Origin: Acanthaster planci | Taxonomy: Eukaryota > Echinodermata > Asteroidea > Valvatida > Acanthasteridae | NCBI RefSeq assembly: GCF_001949145.1 | Contig: NW_019091362.1 | Location: 428,655-490,654, forward strand | Direction of reading: 5' to 3' | DNA length: 62,000 bases | Part shown: piece by piece, positions 11,479 through 23,400 of the stretch | Numbering within the stretch: position 1 is the first letter of the stretch | How the letters are laid out: the number at the start of each line of letters is the position of its first letter | Translations under genes and position numbers: made by a program | Notes under the pieces: model-generated | Told to the model about the DNA's origin: nothing | Seen by the model: only the letters and a program-made list of their open reading frames with translations | Databases searched by the model: none

Positions 11479-14400
11479 CTGGGGGGAAAAGCAGGAACAG
11501 AAAACGTGACTTCAAATTGGAAACAGCTTGAGGAAAAGAGGTCAGAATTAGGCCCTATCGTCCCCAAGCCGTGCCTAGACTAGGCATGTCTGTCTACAGC
11601 TTTTTGGCAAGCAGTGCCCATTATTGCTACCACAACAGTGTGAACGCTGGAGCTGACTTTATTCAACAGCTGTGCAACAAAATCATTTGAAAATTAACAA
11701 ACAAAAAGGTTAATTTTTGCACAAGCAGTTGCTACATTCTAGGCACTACAATGCTTCAGGCAGGCAACTCATGTAGGGGAACGGCTGAAGAGAATGTCTT
11801 TTCAAAATGGACAATTTCTGGAAATTCAATGCAGGACACTGAGGCCATGTCCGAAACTGGCTTCCAGAGCTACGGCTAGGTCTATTGTCTACACATCTCC
11901 ACGCATTTCCAATGGAGCGGAGACCTAGACCTAGCTCTAGACAAGAGATTTGGATGCAGCCTGAGAGTCCAAAATTTTCGACAACTAGGTTTACGAGAAA
12001 GTTGCAACTTAAAAAACACCCAAAAAATCCCTGGATAAATCGATTCTTCCGAATCATTGAAAGCGAACTGCATCTGCACAGCTCTGGGGAAGAATTCTAT
12101 ACACAGACATCAATATTATTTGCCTTCTGAGACAAACCAGCCTTCAGAAAGTGATAACGTCCTAACAAGTCAAATTTAGCAGTGGAAAAATTGAAGCATT
12201 TACTTAGAAAGCTTTTTTTTTTGGAACCAGTCTCTCAGTGCAGATCTAGAGGGTTCTCTCAGTCAATGTCGGGAGTAAATGTCAGACACGTGAAGGAAAT
12301 TGTGTAGGCGATGTCAGCAGGAGAACTAAGGCCTCTGAGGAACGGAAAGGGTGATGTTGGAGGAACTGTTTCATATTTCAACACACCCACATCATTCATG
12401 TCATGTAGCCATGTTCCTGAGCAGGAGTCATGCTATTTCCTGTAGACATGACATTGGAGTTCCCACTCGGCTTTGGTTTGTACAGAACTTACCTCAAACC
12501 TGTAATTTGACTTTTTACTTCTATTAAAACCAACTCAACATGATCTAGAAGTTGAATTTATAAATTTTACTTGATTCTTGATGCATCAAATTTTCTTCCT
12601 TGATCCAAGAAAGGAAGGAGGCCAGAGCAAGCTGGAAATCAGTTAACCTTCCTTCTGCTGGAACAGACACAAGTCAAAAATTCCTTCCACTTGATTTGCC
12701 CCAGTACACAAACACAGGGATCACTTGACTGATTTTGACTGACTGATCGGTTAACTTTGTTCAGAATGCACCTTTTTTGCACAGGGGGATTTCAAAGGAA
12801 CGTACATGTACAGGCAATGCAGACTGCTGTAAGGTATACAGCAATGAGTGGGAATAACCTACAGCTGTTACATGCTCTAAGCAATGCTACACAATGCTAA
12901 CAAATCAAAAATAAATTTTTATGAGAACATGGGATTTTGTCACGGAAATACTTCAATAAAAATGCCATTATGTCTCAGTGGTTGGGATGAAAATAGAAAC
13001 AGAGGAATTGACAGTCTGACTATTGTACTTGTTAAGGGACAGAACTGTACTTGAATATTTCCTCAATTTAACAGCCTCTTGCACCGTAGACATACATGTA
13101 AACAGCTCAGTATATGCTGTGGGTGTGTCTGAAAAAGGCTTAATTTATTTGAAACACATTTACAAAGATGAATGTTCCAAAGCAAACCCGGATTATGCCA
13201 TGTTTCAGATTCTGTGCTTCCAGATGCCATCTTTGAGACGGCACCCCTGGAATTTTTTGCCAGGGGAAAGAAACTGACAAACCATTGACAGTGGAAGGGG
13301 TAGGTTCATAGCTTTTCAAAGCAAACTGTTCTGCCATTTCTTTTGCTTTTATTTCCCTTTTTTTGGGGGGGAGGGTGTGGATGGCACCACTTTTCCCCCT
13401 TGCAAAACCCATGCTTGGAGATGATCTTTCAATGAAGTCAAAGATTCTTCAACTACAAATACGTGTACTGTGGCAGACACAGCTGACAAATAAATGGGCC
13501 AAAGTAAAATAAAGCTTGAAATTGCCCTCAGAGTATGTATAGCAAAATGGTGTAGATCAGTGAAAAGAAGAACAAAACTACTCAGGAGAAATGGAGCTAG
13601 TGAACTAACAACAAAATAAAATTCTCAACAAAACCATTTGCTCCAACAAAATCCAAAATCAAACTTTCATGGTCAACAGAAACTCTGGATTTGGGCACTG
13701 TTGTTACAATTTTTCACTAACTAAAATTACTCTAGATACACGTGACTTCCTCAACTTAAACTCTGAAAAAAAATCAGAACTGACCCAAAGGATGGTCAGA
13801 ATGTTAGGGCCAAGTCCCTCATCGTGAAGTGAGGTCTCAGGCCTGGATAGAGGGAGTAAGAAGCAGTTGGATAAAAAGGAAGAGCAAGACAACATGGAGA
13901 GACAAGTACGAAATATGATAGCTGGAAAACAAAGGGTCGCATGGTAAGGAAACAGAAGATGAGATGAGATAAGAAACGGTGTGGAGAATAGATGAGACAG
14001 AATAGATTAAAAATGACGATAGAGTAGGGATGATGGTGGTAATGATTGTGGTGATGTGAAGTGATGATGCTGGTGGTGATGTGAAGTGATGATGGCAATG
14101 ATGGCTGTGGTGATGAGAAGTGATTATAGTGGTGATGGTTGGGGTGATGACAGTAGTGACATGAAGTGATGATGGTGGTGATAGTTGAGGTGATGTGAAG
14201 TGATGGTTTTGGTGATGTAAAGTGATGATGGTGATGGTGATGAGAAGTGATGGTGGTGATCTGAAGTGATGATCGTGGTGATGAGGTGGGATGATAGTGG
14301 TGATGTGAAGTGATGATGGTGGTGATATGAAGTGATGATCATGGTGATGAGGTGGGATGATGGTGGTGATGTGAAGTGATGATGGTGGTGATATGAAGTG

Positions 14401-17400
14401 ATGGTTGTGCTGATGTGAAGTGGTGATGCAGTGATGTGAAGTGGTGATGGTGGTGATGTGAAATGATGATGGTGGTGGTGATGTAAAGTGGTGATGGTGG
14501 TGATGTGAAGTATTGATGGTGGCGATGTGAATGGGGTTCAAGGCAGTTGGTGGTGGTGTTAACAAAACTGGTGGCTTTGATAGTAGGGGGAGATAAGATT
14601 ATACATGTACACACAGTTGGTGAAGATTCAATCAGGAATTGAAAATAGGAGAGAAGATAAAGGTAGACAGAGTGATAATTCTTTGGAAGAATTGACCGAC
14701 GAGAGCTGTACAAGTACAACTCTAACAACTTAAAAGCATGAACTGATACAATCTGTATAATCAGGAAGAACAGAGCTTGCCTAGACATACACGGTGAAAT
14801 CTGGCATATCAACTGTGTTTATCAGAAGTCAAGGTAACTATGAAACGAGAGCTGAAGCCAAGGTGTACTGAAATGCGACGTCATTTTGAACCAGAAAGTG
14901 TAGTGCAAATCAATGGAGTACTCGCATGTTGGTTCTCGTGCTCATGCATTTTACACACATAATTGTGCATGTGATGTATTCACTTTGGTACTCTGTAAAG
15001 CTGGCAGAAAAAGTCAATCACAAAATGCAATTCATCAGATGTGACATTACCTCTTGGGTTGCCTGGTTCAGACAGACGCCTGTTGTCAAACGGATCGCTG
15101 TATGAGGAAATGAAATGAAAAGTAGTCAGGCTTCCAAGATGTAAAAAAAAGAGGGAAGGGTAACGCAGTATTCTTGGATGCCTGTGAATTTGAATGTGCA
15201 AACCTACAACACAATTCATTACCATCACAAGGACTGAATTATCATTTGAAAACTGGGTGTTGTAAGCTGCCAAGCAATTCACACTGTCCAATTTGCTATA
15301 GTACAGTGTATTATACTTTGACATACATTTCGCATAATGAAATGGGGGAAACTAAAATAGCACACTAAACGTTCAAAAGATTTCTTGACAACTGTTTGGC
15401 TAACACCAATAGTGTGACCTGGTGTGAAACTTACTGATTGGTTTCTCAATATTATTTTTGCAAATTTCCCTGACATGAAAGAAAATTTTTTGAGAACTGC
15501 CCATTTTACACAAACATGATGCCTGGCAGGTGTCCAATTCAGACTGATGCAAATTTCATGTGTAGTTTCCAAGATTTCATCCTTATATGTTAATTCATGT
15601 TTACACTTGTTTACCTTCGGCCCCACCTTTGATAGTTTAACTTTGCTCACACTCATTTGCATAAGATTTGCATTACATTTGCATTAGAAGTGTGGCCATG
15701 TAAAGGATTATATAGCGATTAGGACTCAAGTGTTTTTTGGCACTTCGTGGGAGCTGATATTCATTTTTACCATTGTATTTCGTGTCGCTTTTGCCTCAAT
15801 TCTCATCAAAATTAGAAGGAGTTTCGAACATACATTGGACTTCTGACTCTGGCAACTGTTTGTACGACCCAAGTCGCTGTGAATGTGAGTTATTTGGAGG
15901 ATTCCGATCGATCCGCTTAATTCTTCGTGAACATAGTAAACTTTGCCAAGTTTGTGACTGACTCTGTGTAAACAACGTTTGCTATGTACATCGAGATCCA
16001 GTGACAAGGTGAAATGATTTGATTGAGAATTTAAGGCATTATATGAAATACACGTGTAAGACTTGTCAGTTTGATTAATGCCCACGGTCGCTACATCACA
16101 AACTAGCCCTATGATGTGAACTACAAGCATGTCAAGACTTTGCACATGCATACATTCCTGAATGTATGCACCAAGTCCAGCCCAATACTCAGAATTTTTG
16201 ATGAAAACTGAAACTGAATCTAGGGACATAAAAAACATTCCAAAAACATTCCTTTAAGTTTTGAATATCTAGTTGAATTGCACGTGAGTTAATAATTGAA
16301 TTAAAACAGCTCAATAATAAAACCCTGAAATTTCCTTTTCTGTGTCACATTTTGGACAGAGAGTGTGTCGGTCACTCGTGCACGTCCATGCCACACTTGG
16401 GCCTGTGAGTGACCAGAACAGGGTTCTATATCCCTTGGTCTTCGGCCTCAGGAAATAGGACCCTCTTCTGGTCAGTTAGTCACTCAGGGCACATAGATGT
16501 GCACTATTGACCTCATAACCAGTCCATATGTGTATCATAAGGCTTGTTTCAAGAGACACCAAAGTAATCTACAAATTCAACTACTCCACCGACCTGAAGC
16601 TTGTTTCTTGATGTCCTGGGGTTGTTGGTAAGGATGGGTGCTGAGGTGGGACACGGTACGGGGGTGGGGACGTACGACTAAACATTGGGGTGCTCGTCAT
16701 GGGCAACGCATCAGGGTCACTGCAACAGAAAGAAAAAAGGAACAACCACTGATGAAAATCAGCCGATTTTATAGTGGTTATTAGAATGTGTAAACATGGG
16801 TACAAATACGGCCGCAAACATGGGTCCACTTTCTGTTACAAATGTACCATTACTATTTAACAAGCTAAAGGCAATGTTTAATCTGAGTATGCAAGCTGTG
16901 AAATTAAATAATTGGACTTGTTTTGGTAAGTATTCAAACAAAGTGCGGTAATGACAAAGTCTGTGTCCCCCCCCAAAAAAAATCTTCCTACACAGGAAAA
17001 TGCAAGAGGAAAGAGGTGCATTTCAAAAATGCAACATTTGCATTTATAATGCATTATTTATGGACATTGACTGAGTGCGTTCACAGAAAAAAGGTGACAG
17101 TTTTTTTCGTCCTGATGAATTTGTATACGCACTGTTTAAACTTGATGACTCAACATGTCTGGCACTGTGATGAAGAACCTAATGTGTATGTCCTAATGCA
17201 TGTAAATCCTATTCATACATTTTACATATTAAAGGTCAAATGTTGCGGAAAATTTGGTTGAGCATTGTGCTTAAAGAACTACACTGGACTTCCAATTATG
17301 ATCTGTTAAATGTCGACTATGGCCACAGATAATCACTACATTGAGAAAATATCAAATCCAAAGCCACAGCCACAAAAAAGCTGAACTAGACAAAGCCTTT

Positions 17401-20400
17401 AGCATCTCAGTAGTGGCAAGTCGCAGGTCTTTGCGGGCTGAAAAAAAAAGCAAGCTGTCAACCTGCTGCATAGGTTAAAAAATCTGCTTACATGTAAAGC
17501 CAAAATGTGTTAGCTGGAAAGTCACACACTTCATGTTGCTTGAGACAAGGAAACTCAACTATTTTCTGCTACTAAAAACCTACATGTAAATGATGTTGGC
17601 AAATGTCGGAGGAAAATGCTCCCAACTTTCCCCCAGGAAAACACTTGACAACAATTCCTTCTCAACATCAAGAAACAAGGTCAATCCAGCAAGAGCAAAG
17701 GTTAATGCCTGAACTATCATTCAAACATGATTCAATTGTGGTTTCAAGAATCTGCAAGTTGGCCTGCTGATCAGAGGTAGAAACAGTACACTGATTCTTT
17801 TTTCAAGAAATTTCAGTGAGATCTTCTCAGGAATTTTTATTATTCCAGAAACCCAACTGAGAATAAGGTGAGCTTCAGATATGCGAGTTTCCAAACATTG
17901 CATTTGGCTTTGTCTAATTTTTTCACCCCTAATTTTTAAAATGGAACTCTGATCGTGCCACTGGAACATCTGACTGTATGCAAATAATGCAACTGCATCT
18001 GAAGTTTTTCTATTTAATTTGAACAATTTAAAGATGAGCCTAAGACGATGATGAAGCTGAGTATTGGAAAGCTGCCACGATCTCTGTCCCCACCTGTCAA
18101 ACTAAGAATAGGTAAAATGTTACAGACACTATCTTAGTCTGGAACAGTGTTTATAAATAGATGGCGACTCGAAACGTCGGTCTGTGTACCCAGTATCCGT
18201 TCTGATTTATCCTTAGACAATGATAAACCAGATATGCTGCACCATTCATGTTAATGCCACTGAAGCATGGGAAGGGGCAGGTTGATTGTAGGCAGACATG
18301 AAGGAAACACTGAGTACTTTCACATTGACCACATTTGCTTTAACGTCGATGAACCAATGATCAGTATAAAAAAAATGTCCCCATGGACGAGTTTAAGAAG
18401 GTGCTAACTTTCTGACAAGCTGTAAGGACTACCCCTGTGTTTGTTATTTCTGTACCCTTGGTCTCTTTGAAGTAAATCAGGCAAAAACCCAAGGCTTTTC
18501 AGCGGCTAGTCATGGTGGCTACAGGAAAAAGGAATAGAATGGAAAGGTGGATAGAGAAAAGGATGGGGTGTTATGTTCGATATGAAACGCGATCGTTCAC
18601 ACTGCACATAAACCGGTGTGTGTTGTTAAAAGGCAAACATGTTTGGAAAACAGGATGAAGAAAAACAGTCAAAAACATTTCTCCTTTTCCACATGTATAC
18701 ATAGCAGTAACAAAACTGCAGAAAAATAAGTTTTTGTTTTGATTGGTTGTTTGTTTGTTTGTTTGTTTTCTTACTCTGTTATTATATGTACGTGGTACAT
18801 GTGCTTGGGAACAATGACTTTTTCAGTTCGGTTTTGCACATGTACATTAACATGTACATTGGATGTTTGTCCCAAGTGGAAATTTTCTGAACGAAGTCTC
18901 ATGCGAGTGTGGAGATGAAACATTGAAAATGATTACTAAAAGGTTTCAAGAAGGAAGCATTACTTTAAATTGTGGGAAGGAAATCTGCAAAAAAAGAAAA
19001 TCTACAATCAAGTAGGAACTGACAAGCTTGATATAATGTGCATACAAGGCTGGATTTGAATTAGGGTAAAAAAGGTAACAAAGACAGAACTGTTATGAAA
19101 ACTGAACACAATCAACATATTTACACGAATGTCAGCCTTGTTCCAGAGAATTTCCTCGTATTCTGTAAATAACTGATTTCTTGAAATATGAGCCAGCTAG
19201 GATGGTTTGCCCAGAAATGCACTGCGAATTACATCCTAATCACAGGATGCAGTTCTTTCCTTTTTTTGATATTTTATGCTATAAAAGTTTGCACTGGCAT
19301 GCAGGGTATGGGATATTTCAATCGGAGTAACACATGCATACACTCCCTATATTTCCTCTTTGGATTCACTGATAAAATGCTGTTAATGTCAAGAAACTGG
19401 ATTGGTTTCAAATATGGAGTAGCGTGTGATGCTGAGGTAAGGAATGGGGGCCCGTAACTGTTTTGTGCCAACAACTGGTTTCCAATATTTCAGAGAGGTT
19501 GTACTTGATCAAAGGGGAAGCAGTAAAAGCACTTCTTATCTTTAAATCTGATTGTCACAGGGTGTATTTATAGTCTTAGTTCATGACAGAGCTCCCCAGC
19601 GACTCATCTCCCAATCTGGAACAGGAAACTTTGGAAATAGTGACTTGCGGTTCTACCGGCAGGGGTAAGAGGTCGCCGTTCCAGTCGTGTGCCGAAGCAC
19701 TCAGAGACGAACCGGGGCAGACAGGGCTTCTCATGCTTATCTCTACTCCCCAAATTCCCTGATTTGACGTCAGCTTGGCAGGATATTTCAAATGGTTTCA
19801 GGAAGACAGGTGACCAGGCTAGAAGTAAAAATACTGGTCAGTTGGCAAACGAAAGTGAACTCTACAGCCTCTTGCTGAAGGAATCAAAATTAATCTGCAA
19901 ATGTCAAAGTTGTGTATGCTGTTCATGTACTGGATTTATATGACCCAAGGCTCTTCATAAAAAGCTGGATTTAAGAACAAAAATTCTGGAGAAGCAGACC
20001 TGAAAAGTAGTGCATGGTAAGTGTTTTCAGTATTTTAATTTTGAAATAGAAATTGAACATAAATATGATCAAAACCAGTGTCTCCTGGGCAATAGTTGTC
20101 AGTGGAAACTTACACACATTTATTGCATTGTATTTCCAATAATCCCTTTGGTATTGGTAGGACAGATATGTCCATAAATCACAGTTGGGACAATGTAGCA
20201 ATGAACTGACCTCATCTCAAAGCTTGTTTTTTTCCCTTAATTATAAAAACTAGCACCTTCTGAATCACTTTAGTGCACTAAATTTGAAGTCTAAACACCG
20301 TAGGTCATTGTATGTGCTGTACATGTGTGTACTCCAGACAGACACCATCATCACGGAAGTTTGGTAACTATAAAATAACAAGTTTCCCTGTGAGTTCTAA

Positions 20401-23400
20401 GAAGAGACATTGAACTCATCTGTGATATTAGCTGTTTCTAAGAATTCATACCAGGTTGACTTAAAGTGCAGAGTATTACTCATTTCTCATGACTGTACGG
20501 AGTAACAAACAAACTTCCCTTTCTATTGACCCAACAGCGTGCTAAGCTAACATAAACATGCTTGAGAAATATGCTTAAAATAAGCACGGTCAAAGTCTTT
20601 GTGTACATACAGCAATAAATTTTCCATAATTAGTGATTACCATGCCATATTGCCCTGAATGTCACCTTTTAAACTTTTCAGTTGGGTAGTGCCTGTGTAA
20701 GAAATGAACACTGATTTGCTATAAATATGCATGACTCAACTTAACCACTCCCTGCAGGGGATTACGGATCCAAACATGTATGTTTTATATGCGTGGCCGG
20801 GGTCTCCAAACTCGGACAAAGGGAACAGGGAAAAGACCGTACTTGGAACAAAAGACCAGGCTGCTAGGAATTACTGACATTTTTTTCACTCTTAAAAGTG
20901 GAGATAATCCAGCCTTGTTTTGAAACAGTATACCATGGTTTGGGGCATTTAGAGCGAGTGAATTACCACTGGGGACAAAAGGAGCTCCACCACCGCAGCA
21001 TTGAGCGACACAGGACCGCTGCAAGCTAATCTGGCCGCTATTGAAAAGAGGTCGGCAGCACACTGAGTCAGGTTCGTAAACAAAAGAAAGTTATATAACA
21101 CTGCACAATCTGGGTTCTTTTTACAAGGCTGAAGGCCTGGCTGAAATACTCGGGCATCAATAGATTTTGTTTGTCAGGCTAGAGGGGCCACCAGAAAGTC
21201 CTTCATGTGTTTGTAAGTGTCCAGTAAATGAAGATAGTAATTTTTAAAGAATTTTGAAAACAGACAAAATGATAAATATCGTGGCCCAGCATCATCAACA
21301 TTGATAACTGCCCCTGCAAGAAGTGGTTAAGAAGGTAAGTTGGAAGTTGCCAGAGCAAACTTTGAGTTAAAGACATTTCAAACATTCTTGCAATGGAAAT
21401 CAGCAGAAATCCCGACCATTTTTCCCCTATCTAATGTCCACTTTTGTCAGGATATCAAACTGAGGTAACAAACCAGAACAAAAGGTTGGCGTGTAGTTTC
21501 TATTGCATACTAAAACAAACTTTCTGCAAAGTGGTCTTAGGACTCATTTTGGGGGATCCAGCCACATACGAAAGCAGGTGAAGTTGGATCCAATAATGAG
21601 AATGACATACGCAGCCGGTGGATAGACAAAGATGGGAATGGAGGAAGTCAGTATTTCCTCAGTGACACTTCCGACAAGAAGGCAAGCTGATGAACCTAAC
21701 TATCATTAACAACAGCTGCTTGAGCTGAACCAATCAAAAATGATGTCTCACTCAAATGAACAATCTCAACAAATTAAAGAGCATGTTAGTTAAATCTGGA
21801 GTCTGGAGCAGGATCAACGATAGAGGATGAGACACAGCAAAACCTCACTGCAATCCCACATACACTAGCCATTATTAGTAAGAACTGAACTGTATTTGTC
21901 TTCAGAGTTGGTTAAAGGGAGAAGCGAATTTCAAAGTGAGACAGTAAGTTTTAGTGGCAAAACTACCCTTCAGACTGTGAGACTCTGAGGATAACTCATG
22001 ACTTTACAGTGAATGTTCCAACAGTATTGAAGCAAAAGAGTGTAGTGTACTTGTGCCCCATTTCTGCTCTGTACATACACTCCCATGCAATCTTCTCCCA
22101 AACTTTTGTGCACATTCAAATGAAAATTAGTCGTGTTTGCTCTACATGTACATCAAAGGTGTACAAATTGGTGTGGGTAGGCTGGCACTGCATTTCTTCT
22201 GTAAGGAAACTAGACAGGATTTTGGGACTCTGGTGCATCCCAATTTTTGGTCTTCAACAGTAACTACATTGTAAGTTAGAATACATGAAGTCCTACAGAA
22301 TAAGACAGTATCACAGAAAAACTTTCCTCCAAGTGGTTGTGATGAGTATGGTACACCCAGTCATCTATTCTCCCTATACTCTTCTTTCATGACCCCCCCT
22401 TCTCCCCATCCTGCTCAGGACATACCGTATGTGATGCCGCGGAGAGGACTGTACACTACTGACTGCTGGATTTGCCCCGTGGGGGATAATCGGTGTGGAC
22501 GGTGAAGACGACGGGGCTCCATCACGACGATTTGAAAGCGCCCTCAGCTGCCGAGAGGCCTGACGAAGGTTTTGGTGATGGGTCAGTTGTATTCTGCAGA
22601 GAAGGGTGGCCACGGGCCAAAAGGAAAAAGGTAAGTAAAAAAGGTAACAAGCGAAACTGATACACTTTTTGTTAAAGGAGGTTTGTCAAATGATAAAAGT
22701 AAGAATTCATTCACAGGCGAGACTACTCAAAAATAAATGTCAAAAGCAGAGTTTTTTCTGACGTCACTTCTACCAACACATCAGAATCAATTTCCTATCA
22801 AATTTCTACAATAAAAACAAGAAGCTTGTTATACTTTTAGAGCACTCCGAAATGAGAATTTGTAAATTCCAAATCCTCTGGAATTCTTTCAAGTTCCAAA
22901 TGCCACTGGCTTACATATGTTACAAGATTATTTAACCATCTAGTCCTCGACTATGTAAAAAATACTGGATAGAAAAGTTGAGGGTTTTGTCTGAAGTCCT
23001 TGATTATGTAAAAAATATAACCAAAGAGCTATTAAACACAAGGAGTTAGAATGAAGCTCCTACAGACTGTAATCCGATTAACTGCTCTGGTCGGCTCCAC
23101 AGGCAAGGCGCGGTTACCTGCCCCAGTGCTGAAGACCCTTAGACATTCTTTGTACACAGTGATCGCCACCGCCAGGTAGCTGGTAACCCACATACTCCCC
23201 GTGTTTCACTGCGGCATACTGGAGTAAATAAAAGGTGGAAAAGATGCACGAAGAAGATGCATAGTTCTCTTCTGTAGTCGTCAGGTGTCAGCGAGCGATC
23301 CCCGCAGATGTGCTAGACAATTCTGAATCAGCGGGGGTTATTTGGCAAAAAGTCAGATGTTTTTAAAGTCAGTTATGACATTTTGCGGTTTTGGCGGTAG

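Noticed and set aside
13837-14565. 242-residue His-rich minus-strand ORF
   Set aside because: It is a by-product of the GATG minisatellite; the adjacent frames show the same His/Ser/Pro pattern.
15690-15800. snRNA or histone H2B gene after the octamers
   Set aside because: No Sm site, snRNA core or histone sequence is recognisable downstream.
15726-16238. 170-residue minus-strand ORF in sarcoglycan intron 10
   Set aside because: The length is within chance for this window, with no domain, and it is not needed by the transcript.
19576-19791. Possible alternative tail exon of the sarcoglycan
   Set aside because: Open frame with some CpG, but no acceptor/donor pair of fitting phase was found.
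20785-21063. Cys-rich minus-strand ORF resembling a sarcoglycan MCCR tail
   Set aside because: Similarity is limited to three or four residues; exon 7 already supplies the true MCSFR segment.
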